Part shown: positions 16,727 to 24,529 of the stretch, piece after piece
Layout of the letters: each line of letters starts with the position of its first letter
How positions within the stretch are numbered: the stretch's first letter is position 1
From: an uncultured Alphaproteobacteria bacterium
GTDB taxonomy: Bacteria > Pseudomonadota > Alphaproteobacteria > RF32 > CAG-239
Assembly: GCA_944392315.1 (NCBI GenBank)
Contig: CALXWH010000006.1
Coordinates: forward strand, 31,197-95,196
DNA: 64,000 nucleotides
Direction of reading: 5' to 3'
The notes under the pieces: generated by a model
Seen by the model: only the letters and a program-made list of their open reading frames with translations
The model's database searches: none
Told to the model about the DNA's origin: nothing
Made by a program: the position numbers and the translations under genes

Positions 16727-17459
16727 TTTTTTCTCCTTTTGTGGTTTTCTTGATACCTTTTGCCGATGATTTAGCTTTTACTTTCGTTTGATCTGAGGTT
16801 TTCGTCTTTTTAACCTCTGCTTTTTTAGATTTTACCGAAGTTTGTTTTGGGGTGGTCTTTTGCTTTGATGTGCGTTTCTCGGCTTTGGGCTTTTTATATA
16901 CAAAAATCTTTTCTGGAACGCCATATATTGATGACTCTATTTGTTTTGTCTCCTCAAGGTGACCAAGCGGAAACATTTCAGAGATGACCACACAGCTCTC
17001 TTTGATGTTGTCTGCCAAAATTTTGCCTAAAGGCTCTCCTGTTACTTTCAAAACATAGCACATGATTAAATCCATATCTTTATAGTCTTGCTTCATGTAA
17101 TCGCCTTTAATGAAGGTGATATTCTTTAGGCCGGCTGCTTTTATCTTTCCCATTGTCAGAGGTACTATATCCCATTCATAACCGATAAATTCGTGTTCCG
17201 GAAATTCTTTTGCCAAAGGCAATAAAAGCGCACCGCTGCCACAACCTAAATCGGTGACTTTCATCTTGTGTTTGGCCTTTTTCAAAACGGCTCTTGCCTC
17301 TTCTATCATATCTTCTTTGATTTTTCCGTATGATGATACAAAAGGTCCATACTTGCCACAACCGCATTTGATGTATGAATATGTTTGATACAGCAAATAT
17401 ACAATGGCCGCAAAACCTATTAACAACGCAAATATTACAATTATTCCGTTACAACACAT
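16710..17459 (-). CDS. Membrane-anchored SAM methyltransferase with Lys-rich tail
   Basis: The 249-residue protein has an N-terminal transmembrane helix (about residues 5-25), a short Cys-containing linker (KCGCGKYG), a class I methyltransferase core with motif I 'VTDLGCGSGALLLPLAKEF', then 'FIGYEWDIVPL' and 'ITFIKGDYMKQD', and a highly basic tail of about 65 residues made of K, T and S. The tail resembles histone H1-like tails and would bind nucleic acid or acidic polymer. The core resembles small methyltransferases of unknown substrate often found near membrane proteins. GGAG lies 8 bases before the ATG. Methyl acceptor unknown. Confidence 0.7.
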   Translation of the reverse strand: MCCNGIIVIFALLIGFAAIVYLLYQTYSYIKCGCGKYGPFVSSYGKIKEDMIEEARAVLKKAKHKMKVTDLGCGSGALLLPLAKEFPEHEFIGYEWDIVPLTMGKIKAAGLKNITFIKGDYMKQDYKDMDLIMCYVLKVTGEPLGKILADNIKESCVVISEMFPLGHLEETKQIESSIYGVPEKIFVYKKPKAEKRTSKQKTTPKQTSVKSKKAEVKKTKTSDQTKVKAKSSAKGIKKTTKGEKNVKKK

Positions 17460-17485
17460 TACTTGTTCTCCACGATATAAAAAAG

Positions 17486-17513
17486 TTGCATCTTTTTGTT
17501 GGTGTTATATATA
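17486..17513 (+). promoter_or_regulatory. Probable promoter for first sirtuin gene
   Basis: TTGCAT (17486-17491), 16 bases, TATATA (17508-17513), about 50 bases before the start codon. Confidence 0.45.
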
Positions 17514-17564
17514 GTAAAAATTGTTTAAGAAAACATTTAAGTTTTATTCTTTATGGAGCGGTGT

Positions 17565-18284
17565 ATGCGGCAAAAATATAATCGTATTCTCTTTCTGACC
17601 GGCGCCGGTATCTCGGCAGAATCGGGGTTGGCTACTTTTAGAAGTGAAGATGGTTTGTGGAACCATCATCGGGTGGAAGATGTTGCAACTATTGAAGCCT
17701 ATTATCGCAATCCCGATTATGTCCATGATTTTTATAACAATATGAAGCCTGAACTGTGGAATGCCAAACCTAACGCCGGGCATCTGGCCATTACGCGTTT
17801 GCAACAAGAATATCCGGCGGAAGTGAATATCGTAACACAAAATATTGATACGCTTCATGAAAAGGCTAAGAGCAAAAATGTTTTTCATATTCATGGGCAG
17901 ATTAACCAAGCTGTTTGTATGAATTGCGGCCATATTTTAGAAACTTGGGGCGACGTTACCTCGGAAACTTGTTGCGATAACTGTCATGTGATGGGGATGA
18001 TGAAACCGAATATCGTCTTTTTTGGAGAAAATCTCCTTTATATGGACAAGGTTGAGACTTTGCTTAAAACCTCTGATTTGTTTGTTTCGGTCGGGACGTC
18101 CGGTGTGGTTTATCCGGCGGCCGGTTTTGTGCAAACGGCTAAATACTACGGAGCAGATACGATTGAATTTAATTTAGAGCCGACTTCAAATAATTTCTTT
18201 TTTGATAAACATGTGATGGGAAAAGCCGGCGATACGTTGCCTAAATTCGTTGATGAACTTTTAGCAGCCCTCAAGGACAATTAA
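17565..18284 (+). CDS. Sirtuin, NAD-dependent protein deacylase (copy 1)
   Basis: The 239-residue Sir2 enzyme removes acyl groups from lysine using NAD. Motifs: 'FLTGAGISAESGLATFR' (NAD site), 'TQNIDTLHEKA', catalytic His in 'VFHIHGQIN', a zinc site of two CxxC pairs (CMNC and CDNC), and 'FFGENL', 'VGTSGVVYPAA'. It resembles CobB in 'GLWNHHRVEDVAT'. At the place of the CobB/SIRT5 Y-x-x-R acyl pocket it reads YNNM, so the Arg is missing. ATG 17565 has GGAG 6 bases before it; the upstream ATG 17553 overlaps that site. It converges on, and overlaps by 14 bases, the glycosyltransferase gene. A paralogue lies at 20799. Confidence 0.88.
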   Translation: MRQKYNRILFLTGAGISAESGLATFRSEDGLWNHHRVEDVATIEAYYRNPDYVHDFYNNMKPELWNAKPNAGHLAITRLQQEYPAEVNIVTQNIDTLHEKAKSKNVFHIHGQINQAVCMNCGHILETWGDVTSETCCDNCHVMGMMKPNIVFFGENLLYMDKVETLLKTSDLFVSVGTSGVVYPAAGFVQTAKYYGADTIEFNLEPTSNNFFFDKHVMGKAGDTLPKFVDELLAALKDN

Positions 18285-19128
18285 TTTTTAGCAGATTTTT
18301 ATAAAACGGAACTGTGAAAATCTTTTTATCACCCAGCATTTGCAATTTTTCACAGGCATTGGCTTGATAGAATTTTTGTGGATTTTGCGGAGATATTCTT
18401 TCCCCTATTTTTTCTCTTATTATAACATTTCCGTCTTCATAGCTTGCTTGATAATATTTTTTACTGGCACCGTTTCGCTCCAATACATCATCTTTGAGAG
18501 CGGCAAATTTTGCTCCCGAAAACAACATTGCCAGCCAAAAATCCCAATCTTCGCTGGTTTTTAATTTTTCATCATAATGTATTTTATGCTGCTTTGCAAA
18601 AGCACTTCTATACATCACGTTAGCATTTCCGAAATTATTATATTGGATTAGGCCCATGGCTATATTGTCATGATTTTCCGGTATGCGCGGCAGACCTTTA
18701 ATTTGTCCGGCTACCACTGAAATATCTTTATGTTTCTCCAGAAAATCTACTTGCTTTGCCATTCTTTCAGGCTCGCTTTTATCATCATCATCCATAATCA
18801 TAATATACTCACCGCGCGCCAAATTTGCCGCTTTGTTACGTGAGTAAGCTATACCGTGATTTATGTCATTTTTATAATAGCGAATGCGTCTGTCTTGATA
18901 ATTTTTAACTACCTGCTCCGTCTTATCCGTTGAGCCGTCGTTGATAATTATCATTTCAAAATTTTTATACGTTTGCCCCAAAATACTCTCTATTGCTTGC
19001 GGCAACATTGTTTCACGTTGGTACGTCAACATGACAACGGATACCTTCGGCTTTGCTTGCCAAAGGTATCCGCCATATATTCCGATTGCCAGCACAATAC
19101 CGGCTATAAGAACTCTTTTGATATTCAT
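18271..19128 (-). CDS. GT2 glycosyltransferase with N-terminal membrane anchor
   Basis: A 285-residue family 2 glycosyltransferase. Residues 5-22 form a hydrophobic helix, then the GT-A domain follows at once: 'KVSVVMLTYQRETMLPQAI', 'IIINDGSTDKT', 'ARGEYIMIMDDDDKSEP' (DxD-type nucleotide-sugar site) and 'TSEDWDFWLAML' (ED-W acceptor motif). GT2 enzymes are normally cytoplasmic; an N-terminal anchor is unusual and charges flank it on both sides, so the side of the membrane cannot be decided. Its ATG follows the stop of the glycine-zipper lipoprotein directly (TAA-ATG), indicating an operon. Confidence 0.8.
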   Translation of the reverse strand: MNIKRVLIAGIVLAIGIYGGYLWQAKPKVSVVMLTYQRETMLPQAIESILGQTYKNFEMIIINDGSTDKTEQVVKNYQDRRIRYYKNDINHGIAYSRNKAANLARGEYIMIMDDDDKSEPERMAKQVDFLEKHKDISVVAGQIKGLPRIPENHDNIAMGLIQYNNFGNANVMYRSAFAKQHKIHYDEKLKTSEDWDFWLAMLFSGAKFAALKDDVLERNGASKKYYQASYEDGNVIIREKIGERISPQNPQKFYQANACEKLQMLGDKKIFTVPFYKNLLKINCP

Positions 19129-19581
19129 TTATTGTGCGATAACACGATTGGTGCTTCCAAACAAAACGAGACAACGTTGTCCGACACCTAAGGCTTGTCC
19201 TGTGCCTTGTGTAATGCTTATTACTTGTCCATTGTCTAATTTAACAATATATTCCAAACCGGTTTGTGTTGACAAACCTTTTTCAGCCGCATTACCGACA
19301 ACACCACCCAATAACGCACCACCAACGGCACCTAATGTATGGGCTGTACTGCCACCACCGATTGTTGACCCCGCAACGCCTCCGGCAATTCCACCGATTA
19401 AAGTACCGGCTCCACTATCACTGTCTACCGTTACATAACGTACGCTTAATACCGTGCATTGTGCTACAGTGGATACTTTACCAGCTTGATTGGTGTAATA
19501 GTGGTCTGAATTGATATTATCTGCGCAACCTGCCAACAATAAAGCTGTGCATGCTATTCCTAACATTGTTTTGTACATCAT
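19129..19581 (-). CDS. Glycine-zipper outer-membrane lipoprotein
   Basis: A 150-residue protein with a lipoprotein signal (LLLAGC, Cys 19 lipidated) and a central glycine-zipper 2TM segment (residues about 58-108: 'GAGTLIGGIAGGVAGSTIGGG', in part, and 'GALLGGVVGNAAEKG'), followed by 'YIVKLDNGQVISITQ' and 'GQRCLVLFG'. This is the SlyB / rickettsial 17-kDa antigen type, which sits in the outer membrane and supports envelope integrity. AGGAG precedes two adjacent ATG codons (19581 and 19578); either may be used. It leads the operon with the anchored glycosyltransferase. Confidence 0.88.
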   Translation of the reverse strand: MMYKTMLGIACTALLLAGCADNINSDHYYTNQAGKVSTVAQCTVLSVRYVTVDSDSGAGTLIGGIAGGVAGSTIGGGSTAHTLGAVGGALLGGVVGNAAEKGLSTQTGLEYIVKLDNGQVISITQGTGQALGVGQRCLVLFGSTNRVIAQ

Positions 19582-19610
19582 AAATCTCCTCTAAAACTTT
19601 ATTTTCTAAT

Positions 19611-19638
19611 AATGTAGTTGATTATTTTCTGTTGTCAA
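19611..19638 (-). promoter_or_regulatory. Promoter for lipoprotein operon
   Basis: Read leftward: perfect TTGACA (19638-19633), 16 bases, TACATT (19616-19611), 30 bases before the ATG. Confidence 0.6.
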
Positions 19639-19670
19639 TCTTTTTTCAAAGTTACTTTTTTCTCTATCAA

Positions 19671-20603
19671 TTAGGCTTGTTTGCGGCGCAATTCTTCTAA
19701 AATACGTTTTTCATGTTCCGGTTGATCTTGTTTGGCTTCAATGACATCTTTTCGTATCTTTTGGGTACGCTTAAACAACTCAAACATTTTATCCCCCTCA
19801 TCCCAGCGAATATTTCTTTCTAGAGCCACCAAATCTTCTATAAACCTTTGTATCAACTCTAAAACCGTTTGTTTGTTGGTCAAAAATATGTCGCGCCACA
19901 TGGTTGGGTCTGAGCCGGCAATACGCGTGAAATCACGAAAACCTCCGGCGGAATATTTGATTATCTCTTTATGCTCGTAACCTTCTAAATCCGCTACCGT
20001 TCCAACGATAGAATATGCAATAAGCTGCGGCAAATGGGATACGGCTGCCATTACTTTATCGTGGTGTGCAGGCGCCATGGTATCCACTTTCATATCACAG
20101 CTTTCCCACATTTTGGTTAATTTTTCTATCGCTTCCGGTGTGGAATTTTCATCTGGGGTTAAGATGCACCAGCGGCCTTTAAATAATGATGTAAAACCAT
20201 TCTCGGGGCCTGATTTTTCAGTTCCTGCAACCGGATGGCCACCCACAACTATAGTGCCTGTTGCTTTATTGAGGTATTTTTCAATTTCCTGCAGACTATA
20301 TTGTTTCACCGAGCCGACATCGCTCACAATCGCGCCTTTTTTGATATATTTGGCAATTTCTTTTGCCAGTTCGCCAAACGAACATACCGGCGTTGCTAAA
20401 ATAATCAAATCAGCGTCTTTTGCACCTTCTTCAATGCTTGTTGTATAAACATCCGCTAGGTTTAAACTTTTTGCTTTTTCTAAATTTTCTTTATTTTTAT
20501 CATACACAACCAATGTCTTCACCAGTTGTTTTTCTTTTAAATTTCGTGCCAGTGACGAGCCGATTAACCCAATACCTAAAATGAACGCTTTACTAAATAG
20601 CAT
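19671..20603 (-). CDS. tyrA: Prephenate dehydrogenase
   Basis: The 310-residue enzyme oxidises prephenate (or arogenate) with NAD(P) on the way to tyrosine. N-terminal Rossmann motif 'ILGIGLIGSSLAR'; 'IILATPVCSF', 'IVSDVGSVK', the substrate-binding 'GGHPVAGTEKSGPENG', 'MAAVSHLPQLIAYS', and 'SAGGFRDFTRIAGSDPTMWRDIFLTN' in pieces. No chorismate mutase or ACT domain is present. It ends with a short charged helix. AAAGGGG precedes the ATG. It is followed by the lipoprotein unit but that has its own promoter. Confidence 0.93.
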   Translation of the reverse strand: MLFSKAFILGIGLIGSSLARNLKEKQLVKTLVVYDKNKENLEKAKSLNLADVYTTSIEEGAKDADLIILATPVCSFGELAKEIAKYIKKGAIVSDVGSVKQYSLQEIEKYLNKATGTIVVGGHPVAGTEKSGPENGFTSLFKGRWCILTPDENSTPEAIEKLTKMWESCDMKVDTMAPAHHDKVMAAVSHLPQLIAYSIVGTVADLEGYEHKEIIKYSAGGFRDFTRIAGSDPTMWRDIFLTNKQTVLELIQRFIEDLVALERNIRWDEGDKMFELFKRTQKIRKDVIEAKQDQPEHEKRILEELRRKQA

Positions 20604-20693
20604 TATTTTTCCCCTTTGTTTAACTTGCGTGTTAATTTAGCAACACCTCCCTGTTATGTCAATGTTTTCACTTTCTCTATCCTCTTTTCTTTC

Positions 20694-20721
20694 TTGACAG
20701 TATTTATTTACGACGTATGAT
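20694..20721 (+). promoter_or_regulatory. Strong promoter for second sirtuin gene
   Basis: Perfect TTGACA (20694-20699), 16 bases, TATGAT (20716-20721). The spacer holds TATTTATTTACGA, nearly the same as in the promoter at 522. Confidence 0.7.
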
Positions 20722-20798
20722 ACTTTTGTTTTCTTAAATTTATGTTTTATTATTCAGAGGATTAGGAAAGGACCGAACCTCTTTTAAAAAATTTTTTT

Positions 20799-21494
20799 AT
20801 GCAAAATATTTATCATAAAATTGTTTTTTTAACCGGCGCCGGTATTTCCGAAGAATCCGGTTTGGCGACTTTTCGTGATGCCGATGGATTATGGAATAAA
20901 TATGATGCCGAGACGGTGGCTTCTCTCTGTGGTTTTAAAGAGAACCCTCCCTTGGTGCACCAATTTTATAATGAACTACGGCAACAAATGTTTGTGGCTC
21001 AACCTAATCCCGCGCATTTGGCTATCACTTATTTGCAACAGAAAATTTCTGCAGATGTTCATGTTATTACCCAAAATATTGATACTCTGCACGAAAAAGC
21101 GTCTACTCAAAATGTTTGGCATATTCATGGTCAGATTAACCAGCTCAAGTGCTTGTCTTGCGGGAAAATTTCTGAAACTTGGGGATATTCAACGCCCAAT
21201 TCATCTTGTCCTTATTGCAAAGGAAAGCTCAGACCGAACATTGTCTTTTTTGGTGAAGAGATTTTCTTTTCTTCACAAATTGAAAATTTGCTTAAAAATG
21301 TAGATTTATTCGTTGCTGTGGGTACGTCCGGCACCATCCCTCCGGCTTCTTCTTTTGTTTGTGAAGCTAAGCAACATCATGCTTTGACTGTCGCCTTAAA
21401 TTTGGAACGTCCTGCTAACTTTGATAATTTTGACATTTTTATACAAGGTCGCGTTTCAGAAACTCTACCCTTGTTTGTTCAAGATTTTTTTTAG
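20799..21494 (+). CDS. Sirtuin, NAD-dependent protein deacylase (copy 2)
   Basis: The 231-residue Sir2 enzyme is clearly paralogous to the one at 17565: 'FLTGAGISEESGLATFR', 'DGLWNKYDAETVAS', 'TQNIDTLHEKAS', 'VWHIHGQINQLKC', two CxxC zinc pairs (CLSC and CPYC), 'IVFFGEEIFF' and 'VGTSGTIPPAS'. The acyl-pocket Y-x-x-R of CobB reads YNEL with an Arg one place later. The usual 'AESG' of the NAD loop is 'EESG'. No good ribosome site lies next to the ATG (an AGGAAAGGA is about 25 bases upstream), so translation may be weak or regulated. Confidence 0.87.
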   Translation: MQNIYHKIVFLTGAGISEESGLATFRDADGLWNKYDAETVASLCGFKENPPLVHQFYNELRQQMFVAQPNPAHLAITYLQQKISADVHVITQNIDTLHEKASTQNVWHIHGQINQLKCLSCGKISETWGYSTPNSSCPYCKGKLRPNIVFFGEEIFFSSQIENLLKNVDLFVAVGTSGTIPPASSFVCEAKQHHALTVALNLERPANFDNFDIFIQGRVSETLPLFVQDFF

Positions 21495-21505
21495 TTATCA
21501 TATCA

Positions 21506-21540
21506 AAAAAACAGGTTCTCTTGTGAGAACCTGTTTTTTA
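21506..21540. terminator. Bidirectional terminator
   Basis: AAACAGGTTCTC-TTGT-GAGAACCTGTTT with T and A runs on both sides, between convergent sirtuin and tsf genes. Confidence 0.93.
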
Positions 21541-21558
21541 TTTCCTTCAAGGATAAAC

Positions 21559-22491
21559 TTATGCGGATTTACCTAATTGTGCAGCAACTTCTGCAGCGAA
21601 GTCTTCTTCTTTCTTTTGTAAGCCTTCACCAAGTTTGAAGCATACAAAACCGCCAAGTTTGATATCTGCATTATATCCTTTTGCATATTCTGCAATGACA
21701 TCTTTAACTTTCTTTTCTGGATCCATGATGTAAGCTTGTTCTTCAAGAACTACTTCTTCATAATATTTACGGATACGGCCTTCTACCATCTTTTCAACAA
21801 TATTTGCCGGTTTGCCAGATGCTAAGGCTTGTTCGCTGAAAATATTCTTTTCATGCTCAACAGCTTCTGCCGGTACTTCTGCAATGGTCATTGCTATCGG
21901 ATTTGTTGCGGCAATGTGCATAGCAATGTGTTTACCCAATTCTTGCATCTTTGCTTTATCAGCATTACCTTCTAAGCTAACCAATACACCAATTTTACCA
22001 ACATTCGGACGTACGGCATTGTGAATATATGAACATACAACACCATTATTGACACTTAAATATGCCGCACGACGCAAATTCATATTTTCACCAATCTTTG
22101 CAATCATATCTGTTAAAATACAGCCCATTTCTTTGCCGCATACCGGACATGTGTATGATTTTAATGCTTCAATGTCACCTTTTACAGCTAATGCAGCTTT
22201 GGCTGAATTTTCTACATAATCTTGGAAAATATCATTCTTTGCAACGAAGTCTGTTTCTGAATTTACTTCAACAACTGCTCCGGCATTTCCTTCTACATAT
22301 ACTGCAACTAAGCCTTCTGCTGCGATACGACTTGCTTTTTTGGCTGCAGATGCTAAACCTTTTTTACGAAGCCAGTCTATTGCTTCTTCCATATTACCTT
22401 CTGTTGCTACCAGCGCCTTTTTGCAATCCAACATGCCGGCACCAGAGGTCTCTCTTAAACTTTTTACCATAGCTGCGGTAATTTCTGCCAT
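21559..22491 (-). CDS. tsf: Elongation factor Ts
   Basis: The 310-residue nucleotide exchange factor for EF-Tu. N-terminal UBA domain 'MVKSLRETSGAGMLDCKKAL' and the TDFV signature 'VVEVNSETDFVAKND', then 'IGENMNLRR', 'VGKIGVLVSLEG' and 'IAMHIAATNPIA'. Between the two core parts, where alphaproteobacterial proteins have a flexible loop, the sequence is 'SYTCPVCGKEMGC', adding three Cys in a C-x2-C-x5-C array. Preceded by AGGGGAAAAAG. It is 83 bases downstream of rpsB, its normal partner, with a GC-rich hairpin between. Confidence 0.96.
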   Translation of the reverse strand: MAEITAAMVKSLRETSGAGMLDCKKALVATEGNMEEAIDWLRKKGLASAAKKASRIAAEGLVAVYVEGNAGAVVEVNSETDFVAKNDIFQDYVENSAKAALAVKGDIEALKSYTCPVCGKEMGCILTDMIAKIGENMNLRRAAYLSVNNGVVCSYIHNAVRPNVGKIGVLVSLEGNADKAKMQELGKHIAMHIAATNPIAMTIAEVPAEAVEHEKNIFSEQALASGKPANIVEKMVEGRIRKYYEEVVLEEQAYIMDPEKKVKDVIAEYAKGYNADIKLGGFVCFKLGEGLQKKEEDFAAEVAAQLGKSA

Positions 22492-22531
22492 TCTTTTTCC
22501 CCTTGTCTTGATTGTCTTTAATACATCAACT

Positions 22532-22556
22532 CGGCGGCAGCTTTACGCCACCGCCG
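22532..22556 (-). promoter_or_regulatory. Hairpin in the rpsB-tsf spacer
   Basis: A 10-bp GC-rich inverted repeat (arms 22532-22541 and 22547-22556). On the mRNA strand no T run follows, so it is more likely a partial attenuator or RNA-processing element adjusting the S2 : EF-Ts ratio than a full terminator. Confidence 0.55.
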
Positions 22557-22574
22557 TTTTTACTTAATCCTAAA

Positions 22575-23342
22575 TTAAGCGTTTTCTACATTTTCAAATG
22601 TGTTATCAGATGATGCAACGACATCGTCAACTTTAACGCCTTGTGCTGCAACTTCTGCTTGCATACCATCCAAAATGGCTGATGACATCAATTCACAGTA
22701 CAATTGAATTGCACGAATTGCATCATCATTTCCCGGTACAGGATAATCTACATCATTCGGATTTGCATTTGTATCGGTAATGCCAATTACAGGAATACCC
22801 AATTTTTTAGCTTCTTTAATGGCTAATGCTTCTTTTGGAGTGTCAATTACGAACAATAAATCCGGTTGACCACCCATGTTTTTAATACCATCTAAAGAAA
22901 GAGCAAGTTTCTCTTGTTCTTTTTTGATGTTTTGCATTTCTTTTTTGGTGTATCCTTCGTATGCGTTCTTTTCTTCCATTTCGTTTAATTTAACGAGACG
23001 GTTGATTGACTTGTTAACTGTCTTCCAGTTGGTCAACATACCACCTAACCAACGATAGTTAACATAGTACTGTCCACATCTTTCAGCACTTTCTTTAACA
23101 ATATCTTGTGCTTGACGTTTGGTTGCGACGAACAATACTTTTCCGCCTTTTGCTGCAACGTCACGTGCTACTGCCAATGCTGTATACAACATTGGATATG
23201 TCTTTTGAAGGTCTATAATGTGAACATTATCTTTTTTACCATAAATGTATGGTGCCATTTGCGGATTCCAACGACGTGCGTGGTGTCCGAAGTGTACGCC
23301 GGCTTCTACAAGCTGACGTAATGTAAATGTAGGAAGTGTCAT
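22575..23342 (-). CDS. rpsB: Ribosomal protein uS2
   Basis: The 255-residue small-subunit protein matches S2 throughout: '[25 protein letters not shown]' in pieces, '[12 protein letters not shown]', '[16 protein letters not shown]', '[18 protein letters not shown]' and '[29 protein letters not shown]' in pieces. Family-normal length with a short acidic tail. It leads the rpsB-tsf operon and has a leader of about 155 bases and a clear promoter. Confidence 0.97.
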   Translation of the reverse strand: MTLPTFTLRQLVEAGVHFGHHARRWNPQMAPYIYGKKDNVHIIDLQKTYPMLYTALAVARDVAAKGGKVLFVATKRQAQDIVKESAERCGQYYVNYRWLGGMLTNWKTVNKSINRLVKLNEMEEKNAYEGYTKKEMQNIKKEQEKLALSLDGIKNMGGQPDLLFVIDTPKEALAIKEAKKLGIPVIGITDTNANPNDVDYPVPGNDDAIRAIQLYCELMSSAILDGMQAEVAAQGVKVDDVVASSDNTFENVENA

Positions 23343-23498
23343 ATTTTATTTTTCCTTATTTTCCGGTTAAACCTCCGCAGAATATCGGCCCAGAATATTC
23401 CGGACACCGGAGCGTGTAGCTTAGCTTAATTGCTTAAGTCTTGCCGACGCTTTCTCTGCGTGTGAATTACATAAAAAACAGCACCATTGCTGCTTTTC
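23343..23498 (-). promoter_or_regulatory. rpsB 5' leader with candidate attenuator hairpin
   Basis: Between the promoter and rpsB lies a leader of about 155 bases. Near its 5' end an imperfect hairpin (AGCAGCA-ATGG... with stem CAGCA / TGCTG) is followed by six T, like a short intrinsic terminator. Further down are two copies of ATATTCTG (one in GGAATATTCTGGG, one in GATATTCTGCGG). S2 often regulates its own leader; whether this is such a leader cannot be shown by eye. Confidence 0.35.
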
Positions 23499-23504
23499 GC
23501 GTGT

Positions 23505-23533
23505 CTTATATCTTATTTTTATTTATTTTGCAA
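23505..23533 (-). promoter_or_regulatory. Promoter for rpsB-tsf
   Basis: Read leftward: TTGCAA (23533-23528), exactly 17 bases of A/T, TATAAG (23510-23505). Confidence 0.65.
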
Positions 23534-23576
23534 CCTTTTTTTAACCTTTTATTCAATTTTTTCTTTGTTTTAACAT

Positions 23577-23613
23577 AAAAAAACCGCATTCTCTCTGTTG
23601 AGAAAATACGGTT
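23577..23613 (-). terminator. Terminator downstream of the 23645 gene
   Basis: On the leftward strand: AACCGTATTTTCTC-loop-GAGAATGCGGTT with one bulge, followed by a T run. Confidence 0.8.
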
Positions 23614-23644
23614 CTTGGTCTTTGACTCACAATATTACTCTCTT

Positions 23645-24322
23645 TTACTCTCTTTCGTAGTTTGAGATAAAATCGTAAATCTTTTGGTGAGGTTCACCAT
23701 GCAGCGTTGCCAACATCAAAATTTGCCGTAATTCTCGTTTGCGAGGATGCTCTAAATCACCATCTGCTAAAGCCAGACCTATCAGCGAATCGGCAACTTG
23801 TACCGATACGGTAGAAAACTTTTCGCCCAACAAATCCGTTAGAGTTTTCGCACTTACCGAAAATAAAGCATCTATGGCTTCCGGGTCTTGTGACATCCGC
23901 AAAATGTTTAACGCCTCTTTTACATAATCTTCTCGCAAACCATAATAAGCTGACAAACTCAGCAAAATTGTTATGATACGTGGAAGCTCATTTTGCTCCA
24001 GTACTTTTTCCAAAGCAGGAAGTTTTTCTCCTTTAGATATCCAAAAGACTTTTGAACCATTCTTAGATTTGTCGTCTTCCATCTTTTGAGAAAACACTAG
24101 AACAACGCGTTCTTCATCAGTCTGCTCCATTGATGTAATTTCTTGCTCATCCGCACGGTAGTACGTGATGTAATCACCGCATTTTAACTTACTTATATCT
24201 GCTGAAATCGGAAGAACTACCATATCTTCCTTCTGCAAAATATAACTCTTTACTTTGATTGACTGAAAACCTCCAGCGATGTCAATTCTTGTGACACAAG
24301 CTGTAATTGGACCTTTTGACAT
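23645..24322 (-). CDS. Hypothetical cytosolic protein
   Basis: This protein of about 225 residues is not recognised. The first 75 residues look beta-rich ('ITACVTRIDIAGGFQSIKVKSYIL' in pieces; 'KCGDYITYYRADE'), and the rest is helical with 'IITILLSLSAYYGLREDYVKEALNIL' in pieces and 'SLIGLALADGDLEHPRKRELRQI', also in pieces. The C-terminal helical part hints at a repeat or TerB-like bundle, but this is weak. I start at MSKGPITACV; a frame beginning 11 residues earlier would add a hydrophobic, unlikely leader. No obvious ribosome site precedes either start. Confidence 0.6.
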   Translation of the reverse strand: MSKGPITACVTRIDIAGGFQSIKVKSYILQKEDMVVLPISADISKLKCGDYITYYRADEQEITSMEQTDEERVVLVFSQKMEDDKSKNGSKVFWISKGEKLPALEKVLEQNELPRIITILLSLSAYYGLREDYVKEALNILRMSQDPEAIDALFSVSAKTLTDLLGEKFSTVSVQVADSLIGLALADGDLEHPRKRELRQILMLATLHGEPHQKIYDFISNYERE

Positions 24323-24529
24323 AATAAAAAAATTAAAGTTATACAAATAATACAAAATTCTTTTGTTCTATACACCATCTTTTAACTTAAAGCAAGTTCT
24401 TTGTTCATTTCTTTTATTCTTTTATAAATTTCTGTTTAAGAATTCCAGTTTTTGCTTGTATTCGCACTTTTCTTTTTATATATTTTTGCCAGTTTATGTA
24501 TATGTTTTTGTCTTAATCTGAGGAAAAAT

